A DNA stretch of 64,000 nucleotides from Lathyrus oleraceus (Eukaryota > Streptophyta > Magnoliopsida > Fabales > Fabaceae). Shown piece after piece: positions 46,136 to 58,450 of this stretch. Numbering within the stretch: the first letter of the stretch is position 1; each line of letters opens with the position of its first letter. The stretch is from NCBI RefSeq assembly GCF_024323335.1, contig NC_066583.1, forward strand, positions 368,091,877 to 368,155,876, given 5' to 3'. The translations under genes and the position numbers were made by a program. The notes beneath the pieces are model-generated. The model was not told the origin of the DNA, did not search any database, and saw only the letters and a list, made by a program, of their open reading frames with translations.

Positions 46136-47400
46136 CCGGTATTCAGACCGAAGAAGTTTCCGACGATCAGGTCGATGCACTTATGTTTTTCCGGTATTCA
46201 GACCGAAGAAGTTTCCGACGATCAGGTCGATGTACTTATGTTTTTCCGGTATTCAGACCGAAGAAGTTTCCGACGATCAGGTCGATGTACTTATGTTTTT
46301 CCGGTATTCAGACCGAAGAAGTTTCCGACGATCAGGTCGATGTACTTATGTTTTTCCGGTATTCAGACCGAAGAAGTTTCCGACGATCAGGTCGATGTAC
46401 TTATGTTTTTCCGGTATCCAGACCGAAGAAGTTTCCGACGATCAGGTCGATGTACTTATGTTTTTCCGGTATTCAGACCGAAGAAGTTTCCGACGATCAG
46501 GTCGATGTACTTATGTTTTTCCGATATTCAGACCGAAGAAGTTTCCGACGATCAGGTCGATGTACTTATGTTTTTCCGGTATCCAGACCGAAGAAGTTTC
46601 CGACGATCAGGTCGATGTACTTATGTTTTTCCGGTATTCAGACCGAAGAAGTTTCCGACGATCAGGTCGATGTACTTATGTTTTTCCGGTATTCAGACCG
46701 AAGAAGTTTCCGACGATCAGGTCGATGTACTTATGTTTTTCCAGTATTCAGACCGAAGAAGTTTCCGACGATCAGGTCGATGTACTTATGTTTTTCCGGT
46801 ATCCAGACCGAAGAAGTTTCCGACGATCAGGTCGATGTACTTATGTTTTTCCGGTATTCAGACCGAAGAAGTTTCCGACGATCAGGTCGATGTACTTATG
46901 TTTTTCCGGTATTCAGACCGAAGAAGTTTCCGACGATCAGGTCGATGTACTTATGTTTTTCCGGTATTCAAACCGAAGAAGTTTCCGACGATCAGGTCGA
47001 TGTACTTATGTTTTTCCGGTATTCAGACCGAAGAAGTTTCCGACGATCAGGTCGATGCACTTATGTTTTTTCCGGTATTCAGACCGAAGAAGTTTCCGAC
47101 GATCAGGTCGATGCACTTATGTTTTTTCCGGTATTCAGACCGAAGAAGTTTCCGATGATCAGGTCGATGCACTTATGTTTTTTTCGGTATTCAGACCGAA
47201 GAAGTTTCCGACGATCAGGTCGATGCACTTATGTTTTGCCGGTATTCAGACCGAAGAAGTTTCCGACGATCAGGTCGATGTACTTATGTTTCTTCCGGTA
47301 TTCAGACCGAAGAAGTTTCCGACGATCAGGTCGATGTACTTATGTTGTTTTCCGGCATTCAGACCGAAGAAGTTTCCGACGATCAGGTCGATGTACTTAC
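46136..47400 (+). repeat. 55-bp tandem array, 23 units, in Ogre 3' UTR
   Basis: TTCAGACCGAAGAAGTTTCC recurs with starts spaced exactly 55 bp in units 1-17 (46141 to 47021) and then 55-57 bp up to the 23rd unit (47357). The first 17 units differ by only a few substitutions; later ones carry extra T residues. The unit has no stop in any of the three plus frames, so long open frames (up to 543 codons) run through it; 55 is not a multiple of three, so each is an out-of-phase rotation of the same peptide. Ogre 3' untranslated regions are known to breed satellite repeats. Confidence 0.95.
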
Positions 47401-47660
47401 GACACTCAGGCATTGGTTATCCCTGTGTTACCATTTATTTTGGTATCCAGGTCGACGTTTCTGTTTCGGTATTCAGGCCGATTTCTTTTTTCCGTCCCAG
47501 ACGGATTGTTCTTTCCAGACGGATTTTTCTTTGCCGACCCAGACATTGTTTATATTATATCCAGTTGGTGCAAATTTCTACGGTTCTTAGTATTCAATCC
47601 CTGTTTACCCTGAAAGTCTGACAGCCGCTGCTATCATCCGTTCGGGTTCCCAGCTGATTG
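47401..47660 (+). other. Degenerate array end and unique 3' UTR
   Basis: Decayed pieces such as GGTATCCAGGTCGACG, GGTATTCAGGCCGA and CCAGACGGA follow the array, then unique sequence up to the purine-rich tract. Confidence 0.55.
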
Positions 47661-47672
47661 AATAGGGGCAGC
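47661..47672 (+). other. Likely Ogre polypurine tract
   Basis: AATAGGGGCAGC directly precedes the 3' LTR start at 47673. It is short and not purely purine, but this is the expected place. Confidence 0.55.
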
Positions 47673-50600
47673 TGTAGCACCTCAAATTTGCACCTATCAT
47701 TGTACATACCATCTCATATTAGGTCATAGCATATCATGGTCCATTTGCATAGCATTGCATTGTCCCCAGTTGCCTCAAGAGCAAGCAAGCCAAGAATTAG
47801 GTCAAACTGATCAGGAGATCAGTCAACCAATCAAGCAAGGGTGTTTCTCAAAGAGCCAAGGCCCTAGGGTCTGTCCAACAAGTTCACATGACTTGGAGGT
47901 CCATTTGAAGTGTTCAAGTCAAGGGTTGGATGTTCAGAAGCCATCAGTTCATGCATAGACAGTCAAAAACCCTAGAAAGTCAAAGTTGGTCAACTGTGGT
48001 TGATTTTATGGTTTTGATGGTTGGATTTGGTTTGAGAGAGCTTATTCATGTCCCAATAGGCCTCATATATCATGGCAATCAACATCATTGAAGAATTTGA
48101 AGCCAATCAGAAATTTTCCAAAAATAGAAAGTGGACCTGTAATTTTAACTGCCAAAAATGGAAACTTCTTGATCCTCAGCTTGCATCATGATACAAGCTT
48201 CAAATGAATTTTTGCCCAACATGAAAGTTGAAGATCTTGTTCTCCCATTTTCAAAAAGTCCAAGAACTCCCAAATCCCATGAATGGTTTGCAAGATATGA
48301 TCATTTCATTTTCACATTTTCATGAACTTCAAATGGCCATGTCTCATGATTCCTTTGGCCAAATTTGATGGGGTTTTTCCTACAAACTCCATTTAATCCC
48401 CTCTTTCCAAAAATATAAACATCATGTACCAAAACCTTGCCAATCAAAATGGCATTTTTTGACTTGTTTCATTTAAAATCCAAGTTTGACCAATATTTGA
48501 CTTTTGTGATTTAAGTGTTTCTACTCATTTTGGCCATTTGGGACTTATTGGAATTGGTATTTGCAGCATGACTAAGGCCCAAATCGAGCAGCATTCCACC
48601 ATATACCTCCCATGTGCACTAAATTGGCAACTTAGCAAATTAGCTCAATTAAACAAATCAAGCTTACCACTCCTTAAACCAAAGTTAAACAGACCAATAT
48701 AAGGCATTTTTCTGTCACAAACCAACCCTAGTAGCAGCCTCTAGGATACAGAAATTCCTTCTTCTCTCCTTCTTGCATTTTTGCACATTGCATTCTTTTG
48801 GCCAAATTCTCCAAACACTCGAGCAAGCCATCGTTCACTCACCATCCAAACATCATTTCAAGCTCATTCCCATCGCCATTTCACAACTGGAAGAGGGTTT
48901 ACACGACTGTTCTTCAATACCAACCATCCATGGCAGAACTTGATTCCACCTCTTACAAGGGATGCTGAGCTAATCTTTCTTCATCTTTCAACCTTTGGGA
49001 GCATAACACGCATCTGTTCAAGCTCATACAGACCAAACAACTGCTGAATCTTCCTCTGCTCTTCATATTGGTAAATTTTCGAATCTTTCATTTTTCAAAT
49101 CCAGGCTATGCTTTGTGTAGTTCTTGATATGCTGAGTCTAAAGCAAGTTGAATCACTTAAAATGATTGAGGAATGCATGAGAAATCTGAGAATGAAGTTT
49201 TGTGTTCATATGTATTTTTGTTCGAATCTCTTTCCATGTTGTGTTATACTGAAAAATAATGATGGATATGTCTTCACCATGCTTGAATGAATCTATTGGT
49301 ATGCTATTTGTTTATTTCTGAGAACTTTCATTCATGAACAAAGATGGATGTTGAACTTTCTTTTGCTCGATTCAGAGTATGTGTGTTGATTTAATGAAAA
49401 TGGATATTGGATTCGTATTGGCCTTGCTTTGATGAACATTTCTGGGTAGCCACTTTTAATTTCTGGGATTTTTTTTATGAAACTCGATTGGGAAGGGATG
49501 ATGTTCATGATGCTGTGTGATAAACCCTAAGCTATTCCCAGTTTGTTCTCATTTTGCTGTATCGTGTTTGGTTGTTGTTCATATTGTGACTGCATGAACT
49601 ATATCATTGCCATGATGTTGCATAATTCTGTTGAAGATCGTTTTTCCATGATGATGAACATGAAGGTGTGGCTGCTGTTAAAACCCTAAGCTTCCTTAAA
49701 CCCTAACAGCATTTTTCCAGAAAACATGAATGCTATTGGCTGTTGTTGTTTGACTCTGCTACCGAGTTACTGTTCCATTGGCTATTAACCAATCAAAACA
49801 TTTCCTTGCATTTGTCTGTACGCTGCGTTTAGTTAAATGAAGGTGGTATTTACGAGCGTGCCATCGGTCAACCTTGGTTGACTCTCCATGCCATGTTCTT
49901 TGTTCATGTTTGCTACAATTTGTTCATCATCTTTCCAAATTCATTTCTCACTCAATTTAACTCCAAAATTCATGAAATTTTTTCCATCATTTTCACATGA
50001 ATGTCTATTATTTAATCATGATTTTTGCTGAATTTTTGGTTGGCTGGATTTTTATTGGCTCTAGGTTTCCTAACATGTATGCTCATTTGATACCTTTTGC
50101 CAAAACCCTTGTGAAATAATGATGATGCATCCAATGACCTTGAAATTTTTTGTGGTTGTTCTACACTCATTCATGTTCATTTTGATGTAAAGTTTGTGCA
50201 TTTATCATATGTGGTGTGTGGGATGTGATTTTCTGAAGTAGGGTGTGACAATTTGTGTCACACCAATGTTATGCAACTTCTTGATTTTTGTTGACATGCT
50301 TCCTGGCTTCCAAATAATGTGAAATTTTGCATGAGCCATCTCTTATATGTCTAGTTGATGTGTGAATTTTCTTGGATTTAATCATGCCATTTCCTAATTG
50401 TTTGTGAATTTTCTTCTCTGCCTAGTCAATTGTTGACTTTGTGTGACACACCTTGCCATTTCATTTGGGAAATTCTCATGCCTTATTGTATGATCATGAA
50501 ATTTTGCATGTGCATACTAGACATCTTGAGCTTTTCATTGGTGTTAATCTCATTCATTTCCCATCTGTTTTCATTTAGTTATGATTTTTTGAAGTTGACT

Positions 50601-53082
50601 CATGTATGTTTGACTTCTTTGTGCACACTTGAAATTGTGTTGACTTCCTGATTTTAATTGACTATCTTCCCCTGATCCAATTGAGCTGAAATTTCATATG
50701 AATGCTATGTTATGGATTGTGATTGAGTATGAATTATTTCATAATTTTTGGAATTGATTATGTTTGGGTTTGAGCTTGGTCTTGCTGTTGACCTTTTGTG
50801 TGCTCCCTCTTGCCATGTTTTGACTTCTTTGGTCTATGAAATGACAATGATGCATGTTATGAACTTGTGACCAATTGTGCTTGCTTCTTAAATGCTTGAA
50901 CTTGACTTTGGTTGACCATTTGTTTGCTGTTTTGACTTTCCCTTTTGTTTTTGACCCTAGGCTTGTCCTAGTGGTCTTTTGGGCTTATGTTGAGTTCATT
51001 TGTTTCAGGTTAAGCATAGTGCTTCAAAGAAACCATGCCAGTTTGTTTGAGCTTGACTATATATCATGTGCTAACCTTTGTTTTGTAGGTGGTATGACTC
51101 ATATGGGTTGGGTTTGGTGCTTTTGCACTTCTGTTTATTGATCTAACTGTTTGATTCATTTCCTTTTGATTTGAACTGTTGAACTGTTTACTGATTAGCT
51201 TGACTTTTTCAGGTACCCTTAGTTGCTTAAGTTCTCTGAACTTGCTTTGCTTTGCTTTTTAGCAACTTGCTTGAGGTATAATCTCTTTTACTTCATGTAG
51301 TCTGGAGACCCGGCCTGTTATTTGGCCGGGCAAACTGTCTGAAGTCCTCCTTAAGAGGCAATGCTTGTGTATGTTTAATTTGTCCTTGTACAGAGTCAAA
51401 GACCTCCTAAGTGAAGAGGCAATTGGCAGAACCAAGGGATAAGCAACCTATCCCCTGCTATTCAGTGTGTCTTCTGTCTTGCTCACACCACTGTGTTGAT
51501 GCATTTCAGATAAAAACCCAAGATCTTGTGCAATTGCACAGTTGAGTCAGTATCTAATGTGTAGAAGGGTTCCCACTTTCTGAACCCACACATTCTTGTC
51601 AAATGCTCTCCCAGGCCAGGGATAGAAGCAATGAGGCACCCCCTCATCTCCTTTCATCTGCTTCACCTTAGCCTCTCAATGGCAAGGTTAAGAGCAACTC
51701 TTTGACCCTATTCCAGTTGGCCTCAGTGCCTAATCCTTGTGTGAGCCTCTTGTGTGCATATAGTGCGTGCTATCTGTGGTTGTGATTGCTTTGCTTCTTA
51801 GGCTAGCTTTGACTTGCTTCCTGTGCAAGTTAGGTTTAGTTTAGACTAATCCTTGTTTGCTTTCGCCCTCGTTGCGATCCTTTCTCTCGCCCTCGTTGCG
51901 ATCGAGCCTTTTCCTTTCTCTCGCCCTCGTTGCGATCGAGCCTTTTCCTTTCTCTCGCCCTCGTTGCGATCGAGACTTTCCCTTTCTCTTGCCCTAGTTG
52001 CAATCGAGACCTTTATCCCTCCGTAGCCGAACTACGGCAACTCTGATTCTCATGTTCAGATGAGATACGTAGGCACGAGATGCGATGTCTTGTCGAGTTT
52101 GACTAACAACTAACACTAATTCTTTTCTCTCGCCCTCGTTGCGATTGAGACCTCCCTTTTCTCTTGCCCTAGTTGCAATCGAGACCCTTGCTTCCTGTGC
52201 AAGCCGTGTCTAGGATAGGTTGGCCCTTGTGCCATTTAGCTAGAAACCTTAACTTAGGGTTGACTTTGCATGACAACATCTAGGCTCGAGTCGTAGTCTC
52301 CCTAGAGTTGTGTCTCCCTCTGTTATCTGGTTAGGCTAGATCCTTTATCCCTGCGTAGGGGAACTACATCGCCCTGATCTTCATACCAGATGAAGTATGT
52401 AGGCAGGAGATTGAGCTGATCTCTCCGGGCGCCCTTTTTCTTTTTCAACCCTTTGTGTCTTAACCACCCTTGTGTGTGTTCTGGTTGGAGTCCGACATAA
52501 GTCCAGCGATTGGCAGTTGGTTTCCTGCGTGTGTTTGTTGGTTCGGATGCTGATGTAAGTCCAGCGATTGGCATTCAGGCTCCACGTTTGCCTGTGTTTG
52601 TGTTTGTTTGTGTGCGTGTCAGCCGAGCTACGAATGCTCTGATTCTTCTCTCGTCCGAGAAGATACGTATGCATAGGATGCGATATCCTAGCGAGCATGT
52701 GTCGTTTCCCCAGTCTGAACTACTTCGACTTTGATGTCTATGCCTGATAGACTAAGTAGGCCCAGGATACGATGTCCTGCCGAGTCAGTTTCAGTCAGTT
52801 TCTTTTGTCTCTTTCAGCCAGTGTGTGTGAGTTTGAGCAGCGTTTTAGCAACCAATTTTCCTTCCTTTTGTGCGTGGATCCCGTAGAGTACTACGGATGC
52901 GTAGGGGTGCTAATACCTTCCCTTCGCATAACCGACTCCCGAACCCATTCTCTTTGGTCGCGAGACCATGTTCTTTCCTAGGTTTACTTCGAGCGTTTCC
53001 TTTCCCTCTTTTGGGATAAATAACGCACGGTGGCGGCTCTGTTGTTCTTTCTTTTCCCGCCGGTTTTTCGCGTGATGCGACA
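47673..53082 (+). mobile_element. Ogre 3' LTR (5410 bp)
   Basis: About 99.6% identical to the 5' LTR by manual count; landmarks are shifted by 26294 or 26295: multi-hairpin block 51309-51692, three-stem units 52032-52779, hairpin 52881-52896. Differences are scattered and mostly transitions. Confidence 0.9.
52032..52779 (+). repeat. Three-stem motif, four units (Ogre 3' LTR)
   Basis: Copies of the four units at 25738-26485. The few differences I saw in this stretch lie in spacers, not stems. Confidence 0.75.
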
Positions 53083-53087
53083 GGAGT
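53083..53087. repeat. Target site duplication GGAGT, right
   Basis: Partner of 21374-21378. Confidence 0.85.
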
Positions 53088-53946
53088 AACCATCTACTGG
53101 TGTTTGTGATTTGGGTTGTAGTGGTGTCAGATGTCAAGCTACCACTGGAGGTACGAAAGTGGTTTTAGGAAATGATGATAGGGAGAATACATGAAGAATG
53201 CAGGAAAAAGCCGTGTTGAATGTTAAGACATCGCTTGCAACGTATCTGACAGCATATATGGAATAGTCTACATGCATTGGAACTGCTGTTTCTGAAAAGA
53301 AACAGTCAAGAGCTATAAAAGGTATTCAAAGATAGTCTGAGATATTGTTGGTGATTCTCTGACTGATTCTCAGCAAATATTTATGGATCTTGACCAAGCA
53401 TTTACTCCTACCGTTAATTCCTAAGCACGGTCTGGCCTATTTAAAGGATGTATCAGCACTCCTCTTCTCACAAGAGCGACATTCCATTCCCTCTAAACCA
53501 TGGGGTTTGTTAAGATTTGGGCATACTGCGCCTGGATCTGGTTTTGTGAAGGTTTCAGTTATAAATGTTTAGCTAAAAAGGGGGAGAGAAACATTGTCCT
53601 GAGAATGTACCAGAAGCAAGCAAAATGTGGTAGCGAGCAGAAGTTGGCTTCAGACACAAAAGTCACTAACTGGGTATATCACTTGTGTCTTGTGATCTGA
53701 GTTAAGAGGACAGTTGTGTCTTGTGATCTGAGTTACATTATCTATGTACTCAGCATTACATATTCTTCAGGAAGCTCTAGGGTTGAGGGGAAGGGTTGTG
53801 ATGCAGCTGATTCTTGTACATCTTCTTCTTCATGTACACCAAAGTTGGTGTTCATGATGGTGCTGACAATGACAAAGAGGAAGTGCAGACCCATATTGGG
53901 ATGTGGTGTCTAGTGTAATGTTTATTTGTTTTAGCTAAAATTTGCC
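53088..53946 (+). mobile_element. Copia-like element, 3' non-coding end
   Basis: This continues 19436-21373 after removal of the Ogre. It has no recognisable protein domain. The end carries TGTTTAGCTAAAA-type sequence at 53566 and 53930 and leads into the polypurine tract, as in large copia elements whose 3' region is long. Confidence 0.45.
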
Positions 53947-53958
53947 AAAGGGGGAGAT
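53947..53958 (+). other. Copia-like polypurine tract
   Basis: AAAGGGGGAGAT directly before the LTR start TGTTAGTACC at 53959. Confidence 0.75.
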
Positions 53959-55185
53959 TGTTAGTACCTTAGGATTGACATTAATTTTGTAAAACAAATA
54001 ATGTAATCACCTCTTTTGTTTTAATATGTTGGGTTGAAGAAGTTCAACATCTGGACCAACATGTCATGTAGGATGTCATAACATCGTGACTGTGACATCG
54101 CGCCTGTGTATAAAACTGAATTAGTTAATTCTGTTATGTGTTAACTGATTCAATATTCTGGGATTAGTTAGAATCCTATGTGGCGTTATTTGTGGAGGTC
54201 TTGAAGACTCAATCAGAATATTTGATGAATACAGTTTCTAATATATGGAGACATTTTAGGAACTAAAAGATTGAAGACCTTGATTGTAACAGAAGTTTTC
54301 TGCTGGCTTTGTAACAGCAAAGGAGAAGTTTGTTGCGATCTCTGAAGGCCCAAATCCAGTTGGGTGTTTAGGTTATAAATAGCATATTGTAACCTAGGTT
54401 TTAAGTGCCTCAAACAATGTAAAAATTAGGGGTGTGTGTGAGGTAAACCTCCCAACATGTGGGAAGGTTACCATGTGGTTCTCAGTGCTCAAAGCATGAG
54501 ATTATTTGTAACTCAAAGCCTGTAGGTAAGAGTTGTTATGATCTTGAACGAAGCTGTGAAGCAAGTTCAAGTTGTTTAGCATTACATTGTAATTATAGTG
54601 ATAGGAATGGAAACTGGTGGTTTCTATCTAGGAGTTCCTAGGTATAGATTGCATTGGGTAGGGATTAAGTGAATAGTTGTAAACGGGGGAGTTTAACTCT
54701 GAATTAATACTGCTGATAGTTGATCTTCTTCCTGGCTTGGTATGCCCCCAGAGTAGGTAATGTTGTACCGAAATGGGTTAACAATTACTTGTGTTTTTAC
54801 CTTCTGCACGTTATAATCCTGTCTATTATAACTCAGTATGCATTTCAGTCTGTTTATCAAGAGAATAACAGACCTGGTACATAGCCTACTGTCTGAATGT
54901 CAAACAGAATGATATGACATTCATCATTGACAGCATATACTGAATAATAAACTAGTTGGTCTTGTACAGTACAGCATTTAGTACAGTCTGTTTACAGGAG
55001 AATAACAGACCTAGCATATGGTCTATGATCTGGACGTCAAACTGAATGTTGTGACAGCATATGCTAAATTGTAAGATGGTTAGTTTTTCTGTTTCAGCAT
55101 TTTTCTCAGGCTATTCTTCAGGAATCCAACAGCTGAGCTAAAATCCAGGAAACTAACAACTGAGCTACAATTAATGAACCTAACA
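53959..55185 (+). mobile_element. Copia-like LTR, right copy (1227 bp)
   Basis: Complete TGTTAG...CTAACA LTR with TATAAATA at 54374-54381. This copy supplies the nine bases lost in the left copy and so proves that the left Ogre LTR is an insertion. Confidence 0.6.
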
Positions 55186-56001
55186 AATAGCCTATTTGTT
55201 AGCACCCTAATATGTGGAAATTAGGTTAACTTGCTTAACCTTAATTTTAGGAAATACAAGTACAAGGCCCAAGTGTTGCAATGTAAAAGTTTAGTATTTA
55301 TTTCAGTCTGTTTTTCAGGAGGATAATATACCTGGCATATGGCCCATTGTCTAAATGTCTAATTGGATGTTATGACAGTTATCTCTGTCAGCTGATACTG
55401 AAGTACAACCTGGTTGATCTTTTACAGTACAGCTAACTGTAATGCTGTAACAGGTGATGTTCAAATCAATGTTGAGACATCATGCTGAGAACTATGCAGG
55501 CTCAACAGAAGTAAGTGCTATGTTTGATCTCTGCTGTGTCTTTGTACCAGATGGACAGAACTAGATGTTCTTCCATTCTATGGTGATATAGTAGCAGATG
55601 TCGTGACATCGGTGAATGTGTGCAGATTAGTACTGGGTTTTAATTTGTATAACTGTCTTGCTGTATTAGTAACAATGTTGGATCAGATGTCATGACTTGG
55701 AGTAGAACATCTGAACTCTGACTACGCCAGAATTTCACTAAGGTTTATTATAGGCAAAGAAACATTACCAAGGTTTATCACCTTATAGGAAGAAAGAAGG
55801 AAATTCATTGAAGGAGGGTGTATAACCATATGATCTAGATATCAAAGAGAATGTGACCCAAAGAGAAGGTGTGATGAGTAAATCAAAGAGGAAAGAGTGA
55901 CTGATGTGCTTGAAGCAGACCCTGTCAATTACTTGATCCTACTTACACTAAAGTCTATGAACGAAGGCAAATGCTTTGAATATCTAAGGCCTACGCCCCA
56001 T
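55186..56001 (+). mobile_element. Copia-like DNA, right copy of 5701-6516
   Basis: Collinear with the left copy at an offset of 49485. I counted a few substitutions and no recognisable domain. Confidence 0.45.
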
Positions 56002-57031
56002 TGTCATACCCTAAGTTTTTTACCTGCATTAGCATAACATAAATCAATCCATTTTGTTGTGTATTCCATTAGTTAAAAGTATCCATCAAGATTTAGATGA
56101 AAAGTCAGGAGTTCTGGCATTTTATCTGATCTTGATGACATTCATTTAGTCATTTGTTGATTAAATAGTCAAAATATTTGATTTCTCAATCTCATTGCAT
56201 CATTCATTATGTTTCATCTCGTGTCAGAGTTTCAGAGGGTGACAGTCAAGACTATTATCATCATCTGAATCTTTGTAGAATTTCATTTGTGATTGAGAAT
56301 CAGAATCAAGTGGTCCAAGGGCGATTCAGTTACATCTGACTGTCTACTCACGGTTATTCAGACAGCATTTCGGCTCATTTGCAAGACATTTTCATTTTAT
56401 ACTTGTCACAACATGCATTTTATTTCGTGTGGTTCTTGAAATATTAGCCAAATAAATTTTTCGAGTCTATAGACGGACCGGTCGAATCGTTTATCAACTT
56501 CTCATCCGTTTATTATTGTTTTTAGCTAAAATAATCGATGGATTTATTTAGAACTAACTATGTTATTAATTCGATGTTAGGTTGTGTTATTTTCTAATTT
56601 AATTAGTAAAAGCTCATTTTCTTAATTTGTAGTTAAATTTGTGTAAAAAATAATAATGAATGAAAAAAAATAAGCAAAAGGGTGGGAAATCTCCCCCCAT
56701 TTTCGTTGCCAGCTACCAAAAAGAAATTGAATTTTTTTAATGGCTGCATTATATATATCCACGTTTCCTTTTGACAAAGGAGAGTTTTGACCTAATTTCA
56801 TTTTTCCTCACATTCTGAGAATTCAATCTATTTTCCTCTCCAACATGTTTTTCCCATTCTCACAACTTACTCTTCTTCCGTCGACAAACCTTCTTCACTT
56901 CCTCGTATCACCATTGCTAACCATACCACCTTTAAAAAATTGAAACACACTCGGCCTTGCTTTCGTGGGACTTCCAGGAACCACAGTTAGCTACCCTCCA
57001 AACCACCATAGGTTGTGCGTGGACTAACAAC
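56002..57031 (+). mobile_element. 2.6-kb LTR, 5' part, right copy
   Basis: TGTCATACCC start identical to 6517. Interrupted at 57032 by the Ogre LTR at exactly the same position as in the left copy, so the nested insertion predates the duplication. Confidence 0.6.
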
Positions 57032-58450
57032 TGTAAGACCCTAATTTTGACCCTAAGATCCCTCATGGCATCATATCATTGCACTTTGCACTTGCCTCAA
57101 GGATCATAGCATCTTGGCTCCTAACCTTTGGGTGGGAACTTGTAAGAGTTGGTTTGAGACCACCAAGCATGCTTGAATTGTATATTGTTGATTTTCTCAT
57201 TTTGTTTACTAACCAAAAGCACAAAAATATGTCACTAACATCTTTTGTTTTGTAGCTTGAGCAATCATAAGATCCAAGGCTCCTAGGAGACCCTATGCTC
57301 ATTGATATGGCCAGGTGAAAGTGAAAGCAAGCATGATAATGGTTCACAAAGCTCTCAATCATCATATATGCCTCCCAATTATCTCAACTTGTCAATTTGA
57401 TCAAAGCAAACCAAAGGGCTTGAGGATTGTTTCCCAAGGAAACCCTAGTTCATCTGTGCATCAACTGTGCCTTGCTCATAAAGCAACCTCAACCCATGAT
57501 CAAATACAATCAAGGGAAGTTCTTTCACTCATCATTTCATGCATATTTGAGCCTATTTGAGTGTCCTCAATCATCAATTCATCAAGATTTGAGGTATGGA
57601 CTTGAGAAGTTGATCAGTCAATTCATCTGACTATTTTGAAATACACTGAGACCTAACTTTTAATGTGTTTGTCAAATGGAGATGATCCCAAGAGTAAAAT
57701 GTTCTTAAGAACCATATGAACTTTCATGTTCATCAAAAATTCATTTGAAGCTTTTAAGGTCATCATCCATTTCAAAACATTATAGGTCATTTTGACTAAA
57801 ACCCTAATTTTGGGTCAACTTTCCAAGGACCTAACTCACTCATTTTTTATGATTTTGAGGTGGGATCAAATGCATTAGAAATATTAAGATGTCTATTTCA
57901 TTTGTTATGTTGAATAAGTTTTCATAATCCTAAAATAAATACATTTTATAATACAAAACATTATAGGTCACTTTGGGCCAAAGGCATTGAAATGTGAAAA
58001 AGTCCAACTTCAAATGCCCATAACTTTCTCATCAAAAATCCAAATGATGAAAACTTTGAGTCCAAATTGATTGTATTAAACGATATACAACTTTTATGTT
58101 GAAGGTTTTGTCATTTGGAGCTTGCATCATTGAAACAGAGGGGCTTGGAGTTGGTCCATTTTGGAAATTTTCACATGCACATGTTTTGCACCTTGAACTT
58201 TATGACCAATTTTCACTAATTTATCAATTCCAAATGAAGTTTTGTTCAACATAACAATTGATTCTCATGTCAAGACCTTTCCAACCATTACCCACAAGGC
58301 CATGTTTTATTTTTGGAAGAGGCATTTTCGAAGAGGGGAAAATTTTGGTGCAAATATGGAAACTTGATTCAAACTTCATGCACACTCCAATTACCTCACA
58401 TCTGCACGTCCATTTCAGATCAAAATGACTTAAGCTTTCCAAACCAATAG
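57032..58450 (+). mobile_element. Ogre LTR fragment, right copy of 7547 LTR
   Basis: Matches 7547-8904 and then 14342-14402 without the nested minus element, giving the empty site at about 58390. It breaks off after CCAAACCAATAG, where the left copy continues. Confidence 0.75.

Larger units (their letters stand above)
21379..53082 (+). mobile_element. Non-autonomous Ogre derivative, complete with TSD
   Basis: Two 5410-bp LTRs (21379-26788, 47673-53082) flank a 6.3-kb internal region of its own plus a 14.5-kb nested chromovirus tandem. Outer GGAGT duplications prove a single insertion event. The LTRs differ at about 20 places by my count (mostly transitions, two single-base indels), about 99.6% identity, so the insertion is recent. 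Internal order: primer site, leader, Gag/linker remnant, intron, linker remnant, A-rich joint, integrase C-terminal tail, 3' hairpins, tandem repeats, purine-rich tract. RT, RNase H and the integrase core are absent, so a helper Ogre must have moved it. Confidence 0.9.

Noticed and set aside
46136..47400. Possible CRISPR-like regular array
   Set aside because: Direct head-to-tail repeats without distinct spacers, in a plant retrotransposon 3' region.
45982..47621. Long plus-strand open frames of 543, 463 and 343 codons
   Set aside because: They are rotations of one stop-free 55-bp repeat in all three frames; no start context, domain or codon bias supports a protein.
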